The notes below the pieces were generated by a model. That model did no database searches and was not told the DNA's origin. It was given only the letters and a program-made list of their open reading frames with translations. From the NCBI GenBank assembly GCA_963924555.1, contig OZ004598.1, positions 2,442,501 through 2,506,500 of the forward strand: a stretch of 64,000 nucleotides of DNA. Reading direction: 5' to 3'. This document shows, one piece after another, positions 1 through 12,268 of this stretch. Positions within the stretch are counted from its first letter, which is position 1. Each line of letters opens with the position of its first letter. The translations under genes were made by a program, and so were the position numbers. Source of the DNA: Crambe crambe. Taxonomy: Eukaryota; Porifera; Demospongiae; Poecilosclerida; Crambeidae.

Positions 1-3000
1 TTGATGGTATTCATATACGTATATTAGATGAAGAGACGACTTCATATGTATGATTTGTATTGTTCAAATGAGAAAAGCCATGCCCATTCCATACTAACCC
101 TACATAGAGAGTGCTACTGCACTCTCTGACTAAGAACATATGCATAACAAATAGTATTTCCAAAGCTGGTGTCTGATATATTTTGACAAAACTTTGGTTT
201 TCTTCTGCTATTCCACACATAATGACTTGTTTCATTTTGTATGCGGTTCCGTTTATGGTGGCAGAGCGAGTCCTAAAGATAAATAATAAATTTAGCTAGG
301 ACAAAGAAATTATAGCTTTTAAGTTTAACTGACCTCCAAATGGTAGTTCCATCCGTTAGTTCTGGTGCAGCAAGGATTATCGTGAGCAAAGCGAGCCTGT
401 ACAAACTGGATAGTGGCGATATAATAATTATACCCTGAGGGTAAAATACTGCACATGCACAAAATAGCTAACTTTTAGCTAATAATGGAAAGTACTGCTC
501 TAAAATTGAGCAGCAAAAAAGAGCAAGGTTAGACTGAAGGAATGCAAAGGATGGAGCCAGAAGAAGCTATGTTAGCGGAACAAAGATGGTCAAGGCTTGA
601 TAAAAGGATAGGGCTTATAGACTCTATGAGAAGAACATGCAACTCCAAAATACATTTAAAGTTTTCGCAAATGCAAGCTGTATTGCTTTGCTCGCCATAA
701 TGCCTTTCTGTGCTATGAGCACATAACTGGTTTGTTACAATATTCCCAATCTCCGTTTTTCAATTTAGCAACTACATGTAATTAAAAAGCAATGATCCAC
801 TATTAATCACGACACATTTTCTACATAATGCACACCCATAATTGACTGCTGAATGTACCTCCAGTACAGGTATGTTGTACAATCCAACATGTTATAGCAT
901 TATAGTGTTGATGGTGGGCAGCTAAAGTTTTAAATATTTCTCAAGACATTGGAGATGTGTTAGGGGACCGCACCTAAATTAAGGAAATAAGGGACTGGAG
1001 GGTGTACATTCCAGTTGATTTGAATGAAACTAGAACATATTAATTTTGTGGGGTTTAAGTGCCAGTGACTTATTGTTTACACAAACAAAATCTTTACTAC
1101 TTCAACTACATGAAAGTATCATCTATTATGTAGTCACCATTAAAAAAATTAATTCCAACATGGTGGCATATATCATAGCTATGGGAGAAAAATCACTTCC
1201 ACTTTTTTTATGTTGGAATATGCACCAAGTAGTGCATTTTCGGTGTGAGAGGTCTGTCTGGATATAGGTTTGGAATTCTGTTAGGAAATTATCATTGCCA
1301 AATATTCAATGCGTTCTCAGTCAATTAGCTACAGGAGCAAAAACTTCATCCATTATTTCTAGAAAGTTTAATGATAGTTAAACAGGGTTAATCGACGGAT
1401 GAGGATAATTGCACGCATGCGCACTTATATTAGGTACGTGCATGTGCACAACGCACAGCTGGTTTTCCTTAGAAGCAGCCTCTCCTTAGGAATAGCAGCA
1501 GCCTTTGTGAGGTCCAAGCTCAAGTTCAGCTACATAGCAACTTGCTTACCTGTTTCAGCCTCCCACCCTGTGCCCTCCCTCATTTTCTTGTACATACTCC
1601 GTCTTTTAGATGTGATCTGGATTGGGCCAGCCATTTCTGGAGGCTACGCCCCCAGGACATACCCCCAAGCGCTCTATGCACCAATATACATATCATCCTG
1701 CAAGGGGGCGCTCAGGGGCTTACAAGCCATAAGCACAATAGCCTCCAGGCAACATAAAAACAGCCTCTGGCATCAGGCCCTGCCCAGTCCTACTCCAAAT
1801 TAGGTGAGGGTACAGCTGGTAGGCTACCGCGACGCATACATCCGGGAGATTAAAAATGAGCTAAACAATTCTCCCAGTAGGGATACCCATAAGGAATTTT
1901 ATCCCCAATTAAAAGTGGCAGGTATTGTCCTAAGCACCACATTTGGCTAGCTGCATAGGTCACAAAAATTAATGAATTCTGCTCTCAATGTTTTTTTTTT
2001 TGTCTTGCCTGATTGCTTTATATCTCCATTAACAGTAATATGGTGCTGGCTCAAACAAGACAGTTTGTTGGTATAATCAGGGGCATAATCAAAAGAATTT
2101 ATTCTACTGTTCAGTAATTGTAGAGAAAAAAGTTTGTCCACAGTTAGCTACACTCAAGAAATACTACATGCTGTTAATTTATCTCAATAAAAAAATCACC
2201 TACCCAGTACATATATGCTTCTTTCCAAGAGGGTTGCAGACCTCCACCTCATCATAATAAATTTGTATTTGAAGAGCACTAGGATCCTCAATAAACAGCT
2301 GATTCTTTCAAATCAACACTCCACAGAAATCGCCAAGTAAGCCATTGGGCATGGTATGAGAATTATTGATCTAAGGTTATTTATTTATTTTAGGCTATTT
2401 TCCCAGGATTATCCTATCTGAGAATAATACTGTACCCATTCCTAGACTACATCCATATCAAGGGGATATCATAGCAGGAATCTCTGGTTTCTGTGGATTT
2501 GCCATGTACTTCCTTCATATGTCGGCCTAACACTCGTTCCTAATGGATTAGCCAATTACTGTGCAGCAATAGTAATGTTAGTTTACCAACTTACGAGAAA
2601 ATTGAAATGTTCCTTATAGTATACTTGAGCTGAGAATATTCAGTTGTGAGATGATCAAGAGGTACTATCATCAAAGCACTTCATGAGCAATGAAGTAGGC
2701 AAACTAGACTCAACTGCCTCTTTTACTTTTAATTTAATGATAACATCCATAGACCATCCATGTCACTTACTAACTTCTCCAGAGTTGACCTATTCCTTTC
2801 TAGCTTTAAGTAGCTAAAAACTTAGCCCAAGAACCAATGATATCAACATCATGGGTCGTATGATCAGTGGTTAGAATTTCAATTTCAGATTATAATCCTA
2901 ATTCATGTGTGGTATCTGCATGCTATTTCACCACTCACTGTAGATGATGATATTGGATGAAGTGTGTTTCTATGTTTGCGATATACATGGGAACGAAGTT

Positions 3001-3339
3001 TCTATAAGTTTGAGGACAATGTTCAATCCATGTGTCTCGGAATAAGTTTCCTCCAAATAAATTGCATATCAAACATATATACATTCTAGGTAAATAGTAA
3101 TAATACAAATTTTAACTCGAAAACATGGTTGTGGTTTAACAGCCACTTACACTTAACAATATCATGGTTTGTGGTTTAGTTCTATAAATGCTCTGTAAGT
3201 GTATGGATCCCATGGGATATCCACACTGCAGGACTAGATGTTGTGCATTGAAGTTCAGCACATGCTCAGTACAATTCATCTGATTTGAAATTAACACAGC
3301 AGCTGCTCTCTCATGACAAAGAATAGTAGCTAGGCCATA
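1..3339. other. Gene-poor AT-rich stretch
   Basis: No gene with a convincing domain, splice pattern or long reading frame was found on either strand. It holds a short palindrome with AGAGAGTGC arms at about 106-128, related to copies near 5796 and 45822, and a GC-richer block at about 1440-1850 described separately. The rest is AT-rich sequence without recognisable coding potential. Confidence 0.6.
1440..1850. other. GC-rich block, unidentified relic
   Basis: This block is clearly richer in GC than its AT-rich surroundings, and a plus-strand frame of 134 codons runs from 1399 to 1803. The translation shows no domain I recognise, and the other frames are no better. The compositional contrast suggests inserted or formerly coding DNA, possibly from a mobile element, but I cannot name a family. 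Confidence 0.3.
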
Positions 3340-5705
3340 GGTAGGGTCTGCAACGTGAAAAATTGATATCCTAGTTTTGCATAACTTGCACCTGTTTTAA
3401 GTAGAGGGGGTGAAACTTAAACAGCCACACCTTCAAATCCTGGGTTTGTGATTGCTCAACAGAGAAATTCACTCGCGATGTACATTTTTGCGGTGTCAGC
3501 AAAATTGAGGTCAAGGGTCAAATTTAGAATTCAAATTTTGGTGGCTCTAAGTGTTGTGCTCACCTTGACTGCCAAGTTGCTTCAAATTGAGCTGCTATAA
3601 CTCCTGAAACAGAGCCTTGGACCTCTTATTCGCAAGAAGATGAGTTATCTTGGAGAGAACAATCAGCTGTGCTACATGGAGGTCCATGAGAGGGCAATCC
3701 CTCAATGTTCAGTTGTTTGGGGCTTGGTTCAAAATATGTAATGATGAAATCAGAATGAGCCCAGGGGGTCCTTTGCCATCTGGGCAGTGTACTTCCAGTT
3801 GGTGTGTGGTTAGTAACTCCCCCTTAATTTTGATTCCAGTTGTAGAAATGAGTCTATGCCCTCACATAATAGACTATAGTCTCATGTCAATAGGCCCCAG
3901 ATTAGTCATGCAATGCAAATGAGAATGTGGTTAATATTGCTATGCTAGTTTTGCCCATCTGTTCCTAGATCCTGTGGTTGTACCCTCCGAGATGCTTGTG
4001 TCAAAGTATGTGCATATTCATTATTGTGGATAGCAAACATGAATCTAGTAGCAGTGAGGTTGAGCATGTCGTATTTTGTTTGTCCCTTGCTTATCACTCC
4101 ATGCCATTTCCTAGTGAACTTGGTTATTATGGCCCGACGATCAAGAAACTGATTGACAAACAGTTACAAGAAAGGGGGAGGTATCCATACAACACATACA
4201 AATTTGTAGAAAAGGTGGTATCCTCAGATATGCCCAATCCCCTAATGCCAGAAGAATTTGGAAATGTGAGGTCTAGTTTGAGTTTTGGATGACAAGATGA
4301 AGGAACAAGAGGAAATAGAGAAGTTGAAAAACTGTAGTAGATTTACTAATATGCTCCAGAGAGTGAAATGAAAGGAAGTAGACATATCTTTGACAAGGAA
4401 ACTATTTGTCAAGTCTTTTTAAAATAATTCTATGTCTCCATCAATGTTGATGATCTGTTTCACCATTATTATGCAAGTGCGCATGTGCCTGATTACAACA
4501 CCATGGAACCACTTCTCCTCCATGGACATCATGAGAAGAGAGAACATATTACATGTGTGGGCTAACTAAACTAGGAACTAATGCGGTTACTATAATAATT
4601 ATCATCTAAGGCTACGGTCAAAGAAAGAAACAATCTATGTATACATGATACATCCATTTTGGCTTTCACTTTCAAGGTCACACATTGGATAACTTGGTAC
4701 ATACTGTGATTTCCTTTTACAATCACACCTGTGACCATGCACGTGTCATTCAAAGATATCTTTTCGGATTTCCTTAAACAATCACACCTGTAACCTTGTA
4801 ACTAGCTATGTGTCACTTAAAAGATATCTTTTGGAGCACTTTGGCTTACTTTTCAAGGTCACACATTAGATAACTCGGTGCATACTAACTGTGATTTGAG
4901 GTGTGACCTTGCATGTGTCACTTAGCTACAACACAAATTTTGGGATACTTCATCTCTTTGCCTACACTCATGATGCACACAAACAGGATTCAACTAGCTA
5001 ATAATTTAAGCAATGCTCAATAGTGGTAGCCTACCAGTGAAGCCAACATGGGTCCTCCAAAACTAATATGCTCCTTCTTGCACCTTTCCTCATGGTCCAG
5101 TGTTTGTGCTCCTAATCCTGCAACCCCACCTATCTAAAAACCCTGGATCCAGCCCTGTAGAGTAGTTTTGATATGTTGGTGCACTCATTTCTACAATTGG
5201 AATCAATTATATGCCATTAAGTGGGAGATACTAACCGCACACTTATTATACCAACTGGAAGTACACTGCCCAGATGGCAAAGGACCCCTTGGGCTCATTC
5301 TGATTTCATCACTACATATCTTGAACCAAGCCCCAAACAACTGAACATTGAGGGATTGCCCTCTCATGGACCTCCATCTAGCACAGCTGATTGTTCTCTC
5401 CAAGATAACTCATCTTCTTGCGAATAAGGGGTCCAAGGCTCTGTTTCAGGAGTTATAGCAGCTCAATTTGAAGCAACTTGGCAGTCAAGGTGAGCACAAC
5501 ACTTAGAGCCACCAAAATTTGAATTCTAAATTTGACCCTTGACCTCAATTTTGCTGACACCGCAAAAATGTACATCGCGAGTGAATTTCTCTGTTAAGCA
5601 ATCACAAACCCAGGATTCGAAGGTGTGGCTGTTTAAGCTTCTACTTAAAACAGGTGCAAGTTATGCAAAACTAGGATATCGATTTTTCATGTTGCAGACC
5701 CTACC
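3340..5705. mobile_element. Long-inverted-repeat element, 2.4 kb
   Basis: Two arms of about 500 bp, roughly 3340-3852 and 5181-5705, are inverted copies of each other with scattered differences. The outer ends begin GGTAGGGTCTGCAAC on both sides, and the trinucleotide ATA flanks both ends (3337-3339 and 5706-5708), which fits a 3-bp target-site duplication. The 1.3-kb core includes an open frame of 104 codons (3978-4292) of unknown product and a cluster of direct repeats at 4660-4925. It is probably a non-autonomous or decayed DNA transposon. The 3-bp duplication hints at a Harbinger-like element, but no transposase is visible. Confidence 0.6.
4660..4925. repeat. Direct-repeat cluster inside the inverted-repeat element
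   Basis: Phrases such as TCAAGGTCACACATT, CAATCACACCTGT and AAAGATATCTTTT recur two or three times with small changes. This indicates two or three diverged units within the core of the element. Confidence 0.55.
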
Positions 5706-5795
5706 ATAGGATTGTCTTAGAAGATACTATTCCTATTTCTGTGGCCTGTCATCAAAACTCCTCTTCAAGGTCACCCCAAATACTTAATACTATTA

Positions 5796-5855
5796 TCAGA
5801 GAGTGTGCGGTAGCACTCTCTAAGTAGGGATGGCAGGTCAAAGGTCATTAAGACT
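5796..5855. repeat. Dispersed short repeat with palindromic tip
   Basis: The sequence has an AGAGAGTG...CACTCTCT hairpin followed by AAGTAGGGATGGCAGGTCAAAGG. Related pieces occur at about 106-137, 20000-20030 and 50612-50650, the last two in reverse orientation. The ends resemble those of the palindrome at 6800-7291, so these may be fragments of one MITE family. Confidence 0.45.
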
Positions 5856-6190
5856 GTATAAACTAAAAACTCTTCTTTCTCTTCTACCCTTACTCTACAG
5901 GTTCTCACAAGTCATGGCCCTATCCCTACATCTACACAGAAGACAGGACAATGTATAATAATCTAAAATTCATTCTATAACATTAACAAAAAACGATTTC
6001 AAAAATTGACTTTTGTTCTAGTTTTTCAACATAATAATAATCAGATCGGCGTACTGACTAACTGGCTATAGTTGTCACAATTATAACATGGCGATCAGAT
6101 AGAGCGGCACCTAGAGGCTGATCTTTTGCTATTAGTTTTCACTACAGTTCTATTTCACAATTCAGTGATATCCAACACTTAATCTTTCTT

Positions 6191-6232
6191 CGCCATTTTA
6201 AGGGGCGGGGCCGCGTAGGTGCGCGCTAGCTA
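6191..6232. promoter_or_regulatory. GC-box/YY1-like promoter candidate without a known gene
   Basis: CGCCATTTT, the reverse complement of AAAATGGCG (a YY1-type site), is followed within a few bases by GGGGCGGGGCC (a GC box) and a CpG-rich tail. This stands out sharply in AT-rich DNA. I could not place a gene start next to it on either strand, so it may drive a non-coding or unrecognised multi-exon transcript. Confidence 0.4.
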
Positions 6233-6249
6233 GAGCTGTTCAACTTTGA

Positions 6250-6565
6250 GATTTTAGCTAGCTATTTCTTCTGGTCAGATGGTGTTTCAGTCATTCCTCA
6301 GTACAGATTCTCATCCTACACATAGTCAGTACTTAGCTCTGTCACTTCACCATGCCAGTGCCTCCAACCTGTCAGTGTGAATTTTGATCTCAGGCTCCCA
6401 TAGCTAAGCTAGTTCTTCAAGTTTAGCTAACTATCTATCCTGGTCAGATGGTGTTCCAGCCATTCCTCAGTATACATGCTCATCCTACATGGCTGTAGTT
6501 ATTTAGTCTGCTTACTTCATCATGCCAGTGTGTGCACCTCCAACATGTCAACTTTGATTTCATAT
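6250..6565. repeat. Tandem duplication, about 170 bp
   Basis: Two neighbouring segments (about 6253-6400 and 6421-6565) share CTGGTCAGATGGTGTT, CATTCCTCAGTA, CATCCTACA and CATGCCAGTG in the same order. They are an old tandem duplication directly downstream of the GC-box candidate. Confidence 0.6.
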
Positions 6566-6799
6566 AAAATATCATGAATTTAAGCGATTTTGTAATATGA
6601 AATGTAGCTATAAGTTAAATTCCTTGAGTAAAAGTACTTCGGAATCAGTATGGTAGGCTTGGCCATGCACACATTGCTATTGCTGTTAAGTTTGATATTG
6701 AATCATCAGCACTATGTACCTACAAGAGGAAGATAATAAATCGGTTATGTTATACTGATGAATTTCTATAGCTATCTAATTACAAAGAAAAAGAATGGA

Positions 6800-7291
6800 A
6801 ACAAGTGAGTGCAAAAAATTTCTTCTAAATAAAAAGTTAAGTAGGGATAGCCATAAAATATAGCTGCATTATTACTATTCCTATCACTCTCAGCCCTCCT
6901 AATTTCAGTAACCACACCTATATCCAACTTAAATCCCTACTTCACTCCCCCTTCAGCAATAAGTGAGTCAAGTAACCATCTATCACCAAATTCAAGAACC
7001 ACAGCAATATTACCAAAATACTATTCCTACTTCACTCCTATTAGGCGTCCTAGGAGTGAAGTAGGAATAGTATTTTGGTAATATTGCTGTGGTTCTTGAG
7101 TTTGGTGATGGATGGTTACTTGACTCACTTGTTGCTGAAGGGGGAGTGAAGTAGGGATTTAAGTTGGATATAGGTGTGGTTACTGAAATTAGGAGGGCTG
7201 AGAGTGATAGGAATAGTAATAATGCAGCTATATTTTATGGCTATCCCTACTTAACTTTTTATTTAGAAGAAATTTTTTGCACTCACTTGTT
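6800..7291. mobile_element. Near-perfect palindromic MITE/foldback element
   Basis: Arms of about 241 bp (6800-7040 and 7051-7291) are almost exact reverse complements, separated by only 10 bases (7041-7050). The outer end reads AACAAGTGAGTGCAAAAAAT. A related single end occurs at about 19887-19935. There is no coding capacity. The high identity of the arms suggests recent insertion or arm-to-arm conversion. Confidence 0.75.
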
Positions 7292-7309
7292 ACAGAAGGT
7301 TTAATGATC

Positions 7310-8805
7310 TCTAAATTTTTATTTATAATTTTGTGTGACATTCATGATATCACTTGCCTTGGCTTATGACATTTTAGTGAGGAAGCCATGAATAAATATT
7401 TTCTTCATCCATAATGATCATGTTTTACCACTGGAAATTTAGGGATGGTGATATGCACCTTATGCATGTAACTACATAGTAATCATAGAGACATCGTATA
7501 GCCCATTGAATCTCAGGGCTATAATAAATCATGCAGTTGATCTGACATTTAATTAAAGACAAAACACCCTATTTTAAATATAATCAGACCAACAGGAAAA
7601 TGGCAAGCCAAACATCCTGGATATTATTAATTGGTCCTGTGCCAGTTATATGTCTCTATGATAGCTTAACTCCATAACAACAGTTGAGTTGAAGTAATAC
7701 AGGTTGGATTCTAATCATACAAGTAGCTAAGGGAAACATGAAATGAAAAAAATGACCATAGCTTGAAAAAGTAAGGAAACAAGGGTAGGGATGAAGAATG
7801 GAAATGGGATTAGTTCTTCAGCTTCTTCTATATTCAATGAGTGGCTGAGTTGCCTAAATACAGCTAGTTGTACCTTCTAGCAGATGATGTAGCTAAGTAA
7901 AAATTTCGGAGATAGAAACATCCATCTTGGCTGTCCATCTCATTGTTCATGGCTTTCCTGCTGTCTGGCTGTCCATCTGGTTTGGTTTTGCTGTTCATGG
8001 CTTCCTGCTGTCCATCTGGATTGTTGTTGTGGCATCTGCTGCCAAGGTATCTATAGCTTCCTATTGCTAGCTGTCCTTCACTGTTCATGGTTCCTGCACT
8101 CTATTGCTCATCTGTAACTGAATTGATATTCATGTACTGCTACTACTGTAAGTCCAATGACCCCTATCTCAAGGGTGCCTGAGGGCAAAGGTGATAAATT
8201 ACATATTGCCCGAGTAAAGGCTTGCTATAACTATTTTATATTTGTCTGGTAATGTTTACATAGCCACTAGAACAGATGATATTATTTATGAGCACTCAGA
8301 TTCAATGCATAACTAAATAAACCGTTATTGCTCAGAAATTCTTTACCTAAAAAATTCCATAATTAGCTATATGTATCCACTATGACAGACAATATTATTC
8401 ATGAGCACTCAAATGGCTCTTTCCTGGTGTATCAATGTTAAACTATCACTTAGATTCTCTTCTCTGCATCACCATTCTCTTTCCTTGTTAATTTGACTTT
8501 GGTTTTCTCTTTACAGTTCATCAGTATACATTTTGTACAGTTGGTTAAATTCAACTAGCCCATAGCTAGTTAACTTTCCAATTCAAATATTAAGAATATC
8601 TTCATGGAGAGACACAACAAATCTACAGAAGTTTTTAAATTTTTTAAATCATTATTTGTGTGACACTTGCCTTGGCTTATAAAATTTTAGAATGAATAGT
8701 TATTTTCTTCATCTAAGCACACTTTGTTCTAGAGTGGAAATTACGTACATTCTGTTGTAACCATATGGTTATTCTTGTCTGATGTAACTACATAGCTAGC
8801 TTGCA
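7310..8805. repeat. Two dispersed copies of a 180-bp repeat and a minisatellite-like patch
   Basis: Segments at about 7310-7490 and 8628-8805 share TTGTGTGACA, CACTTGCCTTGGCTTAT, TATTTTCTTCATC and TGTAACTACATAG in order, so they are diverged copies. Between them, 7917-8100 repeats CTGTCCATCTG and TGTTCATGG(C/T)T several times in a minisatellite-like way. I see no gene here. Confidence 0.5.
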
Positions 8806-9029
8806 GAACAGAGTTTCTCTGCAAAGTAGTAGTTCAGTATGAAACTATGGTATTTGACTAAGTAACTACCTGCCTCATTAACTCATGAATATTCATAAGA
8901 TAAGTGTATACCATAGCCTTATTAGCTAGTAGTTTGAAGATTAGCTTCCTGAATGGGTGGGATGTCTAATCATGGACCTTAAAGCACCACCTGAGCCTTC
9001 TGATGTCATTAGAATGTTGCACTATACAC

Positions 9030-9239
9030 TATGAAAAATAGGAGATATCCTAGCCTGAAACCTGTAGGAAATTTGGTAAAGAAATTCATAGAACACACAA
9101 GGGCATTGCATGTTTCTGTGTTTCCTATTCAAAATCTTATGAAATATCCCGTGCCCTTGTGTATCTTACAAAAAACAACAACACTGCGTTTCCTTCAAGT
9201 TTCTCTTGGAAACGCAAAGGAAATCTCTAATTTTTCATA
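9030..9239. mobile_element. Small MITE, 210 bp
   Basis: The ends are inverted copies: the left starts TATGAAAAATAGGAGAT and the right, read in reverse, TATGAAAAATTAGAGAT. An inner inverted pair (ACACAAGGGCA / TGCCCTTGTGT) and a CGTTTCC/GGAAACG hairpin lie between them. It sits just upstream of the secreted-protein gene at 9321. Confidence 0.5.
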
Positions 9240-9320
9240 ATAATAATTTAATTCAGTCACGTGGATTTATATAAAAATAGCTGGCTACAAGTAGTATTGA
9301 TAAGCCTAACTTCCACTATA

Positions 9321-10262
9321 ATGATTCTGAAGATGTTCGCTCTCGCTTTCTTCATAGTGAATGTTCATTATTGCACTTCTCAGCAGAACTCTGCACTTCC
9401 AGCTGTAGTCTCTCCAGCTGTGATTGATGGAACAACATCTGGAGTCTGTCCTTCTGTTGAGGTGATGAATGCACAAAGGAATGTCACAAAGCAAAAAATC
9501 CAAGATCTTCTGCGAAATACTGTGAATCCTGAACTAGATCATATATATAATGGTCCTCCATGTTCATGTGGTAACCGTGGAGAGTGGACAAAGATTGCCT
9601 TCCTCAACATGACTGATCCCTCTCAGCAATGTCCCACTAATTGGGGACTCATAACTTCACCAGTCAGAGCCTGTGGTCGATCAACCGTTGGTGGTCAGTC
9701 TATCCTCACATGTGATTCAGCTTTTTTCCCATCGAATAGTCGTTCTTACTCACATGTATGTGGAAGAATCATTGGATATCAGAAAGGCTCTCCTGATGCT
9801 TTTCACCCATCAATTAGTGCAAATTCTAGCTTGGAGAGTGCATACATTGATGGTATCTCCCTCACGCATGGTGCTGCAGGCTCACGACAGCACATTTGGT
9901 CATTTGTGAGTGCACTGTACGAAACTGATCCTAATTATGAATCTCTTACTGTCTGTCCTTGCACAAATACTAACATAAACTGGACACATCAAGTTCCATC
10001 TTTTGTCGGCAACAATTACTTCTGTGATACTGCAAACACTGGACCAGGATTTAATACAAGTTCTGTGTATCCTGATGACCCCCTGTGGGACGGACAAGGG
10101 TGTGGTCGTACTAATGCTTGCTGTGAGTTCAACACCCCCCCATGGTTCTGTACAACACTGCCACAGCCTACAAGTGATGATATTGAGTTGCGCATCTGTG
10201 CTAATCAACATCGTACTGATGAAGATACTCTCGTAAATCTCATTGATATATACATCATGTAA
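9321..10262 (+). CDS. Secreted cysteine-rich protein of a sponge-expanded family
   Basis: An intronless frame encodes 313 aa from the first in-frame ATG (9321); the frame is open further upstream but has no ATG. The N-terminus has a hydrophobic signal peptide ending near residue 21, then mature sequence with many cysteines and N-glycosylation sites. Landmarks are GPPCSCGNRGEW, CPTNW, CDSAFFPSNSRSYSHVCGRI, SLTHGAAGSRQHIW, a WDGQGCG block, a CCEFNTPPWFC block and a LPQPTSDDIELRIC end. I recognise this layout from many uncharacterised proteins in sponges and cnidarians. No biochemical role is known to me. It is likely extracellular and disulfide-bonded. A decayed piece of a second copy lies about 400 bp downstream, so the gene was once locally duplicated. 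Confidence 0.85.
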   Translation: MILKMFALAFFIVNVHYCTSQQNSALPAVVSPAVIDGTTSGVCPSVEVMNAQRNVTKQKIQDLLRNTVNPELDHIYNGPPCSCGNRGEWTKIAFLNMTDPSQQCPTNWGLITSPVRACGRSTVGGQSILTCDSAFFPSNSRSYSHVCGRIIGYQKGSPDAFHPSISANSSLESAYIDGISLTHGAAGSRQHIWSFVSALYETDPNYESLTVCPCTNTNINWTHQVPSFVGNNYFCDTANTGPGFNTSSVYPDDPLWDGQGCGRTNACCEFNTPPWFCTTLPQPTSDDIELRICANQHRTDEDTLVNLIDIYIM

Positions 10263-10639
10263 CTATCCAACTTGCTTAGATTACATGCATGCAACGCCTG
10301 AACCTGAACACTGTAGCTATAGTATTTTGTAGTGATCATTAATACTTGTTAAACAACTCTTCTATTAAAACTCCCATGCATGTCAACATGGTCATGGGCA
10401 CAAGATAAAAAATAAAAATAAAAAAATAAAAAAAGAGCAAATCATGTGAATTCACCCAACACTAAATACTTAAGTTTGTACAGTGGCCTGGTAGGGCCAT
10501 TGCTTATTTCCAGATTTTCAATTTCTTACCTACAATCTAATTCGGAGATTTTGAATCTAGTTAGGCAGCTATCTGAACTGAAGCACAGGTGAACTGACAA
10601 AAATGACAGATTGTTAGGCCAACAACAAAATAATTGTCC

Positions 10640-10745
10640 TGTATCAGACTGTCTATGTCCTCCATGTTCATGTACCCTGGAGAATAGATTTGGATTGCCT
10701 TCCTCAATGCAACTCATTAGGATCCATGCAGGATGGATTGTAAGG
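10640..10745 (+). pseudogene. Relic of a second copy of the secreted Cys-rich gene
   Basis: The stretch around 10655-10740 (TCCTCCATGTTCATG, then GGAGA, then GATTGCCTTCCTCAA) aligns in order with 9553-9640 of the gene upstream, which encodes the PPCSCGNRGEWTKIAFLN region. It contains indels and no open frame of use. Only this short window is clearly recognisable; the flanks have decayed beyond reading by eye. Confidence 0.6.
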
Positions 10746-11390
10746 TTTCTGGAAACTATTCAGTCAGACTAATTGAATACCAATAGTCACAGCACCATTA
10801 TTATTAGAATGCACTGCATGGTCCACAAGGTAGGTAAAGTTAGAGCTCTAGAACAAGGAATGTGTAGCACTAGAGGATTGTTTGTCACTGCATGAGCCCA
10901 GTATGAGGTCACTCTCTTGCCTTAGTGCCGCCCCCCCCCTTTCGCAGCCATTGCTTTTAGCCAACCCGGGAGAGTGGCCCACATAAATTACCAATCCTTC
11001 TCCGTCTCATAGCAAGGTAAGGAGAATAGTTAACTGGATGACCCTGCACAGATGTTAATTTAAACACCACCCAGTAGCTATTTGTGGTAGCTATGCCACA
11101 TATGTAAATACAACGGTTGCCTTTTGATTTTACTGGGGTACTTTATGGTATATGACACTGAATATACAATGGACTGCGTTCTAACTTCTCTTCAATATCT
11201 ATAAAAGGAATGAGATATGTACTGTATGCAGGATTCATGTAGATATAATCATAAAAAGCTAGCTAGCCAGCTAGACAGTGGTCATCCCATCAAGAAATAG
11301 CCCTTCTTGTTTGGATATTCGTACGGCAAATTGTTATTGCTTTTTTTGTCGTTGTTTTTTTCCCCTCCAAGCCTATCAAAGTGAAGGAGT
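10746..11390. other. Intergenic, no gene seen
   Basis: This is AT-rich sequence without convincing coding potential. A 17-base run at about 11284-11300 is identical to part of the sulfatase active-site region at 12479-12495, discussed as a finding. Confidence 0.5.
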
Positions 11391-11820
11391 ATTGATGGTA
11401 AAGGTTAATATACTGAAAATGGTGCCAGCAGAACTTAGCATGGGAAGACAGATCAGAAGTACTGTTCCTCTTTCAGGAAAAAGAACACAGAGTACAAAAC
11501 AAAGCAGAAAGAAAATTACAATAGCTACTCGTTATTGAGTTCGAGATTCAACAATGATTCCAGATGACACTGAGGTGTGGGTGACTACTGGCACTGGAAC
11601 AGAGCCAATTTGTGGCACTATCACCACTGAAACGTGTGCACCCCGATCTTACCAAGTGGATATCTCGAACAGGAGCCACATTCGTGTGGTCCCAGAGACT
11701 GGAATGCCTACTTCAGAGACTGCTCCTAATGCACCTGGTACTATAATGGATGACCCGAACTCTTCTTCTTCATCTCCACCAACCTCTCCCTGTCAGACAG
11801 TGACCAAGCCAGAACAGTGA
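11391..11820 (+). mobile_element. Ty3/Gypsy-like retroelement fossil, pol C-terminal part
   Basis: The translated features match the extreme C-terminus of many Ty3/Gypsy polyproteins, downstream of the integrase core: an LSMGRQIRSTVP-type phrase, a basic stretch, then DDTEVWVTT...GTI, PRSYQVD and RSHIRVVPET, with a Ser/Pro-rich tail. Only this end of pol is visible. No LTRs, reverse transcriptase or integrase core were found in the window. It is a short broken remnant and not a whole element. Age is unclear, but the surviving motifs suggest moderate rather than very old age. Confidence 0.65.
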
Positions 11821-12268
11821 CCAAGCCAGATTACTTCCGATATTGAGAAAGGGAAATGTGGAAGACTGGACTGAACCAGTGTACATCATCATTATTATTG
11901 TAATCATAACTAGGTAGGGGTCATCACAGATAGAAGACATGCTCTGATTGAATCTTGATTATACAGGTTGAGCATATTTCACTCAGCCTACGTACCATAT
12001 GGCCTCATGAAATAGGGTATTGATATTGAGTGTGCAATAAGTATTATTTCAATATCTGATTCACTAAGGAAAAATGAGACTATAAAAATCTGTTGTCCAT
12101 GTTGATCCCGCTAATATGATTTATATAGTCATGTGACTAATCTTTCCTATATATGGTACTGTAAGTCTATGTTGCTATGGAGTAGCAATCGTGAATACAT
12201 TTATCAGCTGCTATGATTATTATTTATTGGAGTCAGTTTACAATCTCTATACTAGCTAGCTATACATC

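Noticed and set aside
9261-9320. Upstream extension of the secreted Cys-rich protein
   Set aside because: The frame is open, but there is no ATG before 9321, and the signal peptide fits a start at 9321.
9900-10211. Minus-strand frame of 103 codons
   Set aside because: It is antisense to the secreted Cys-rich gene, which has clear signal peptide and family motifs.
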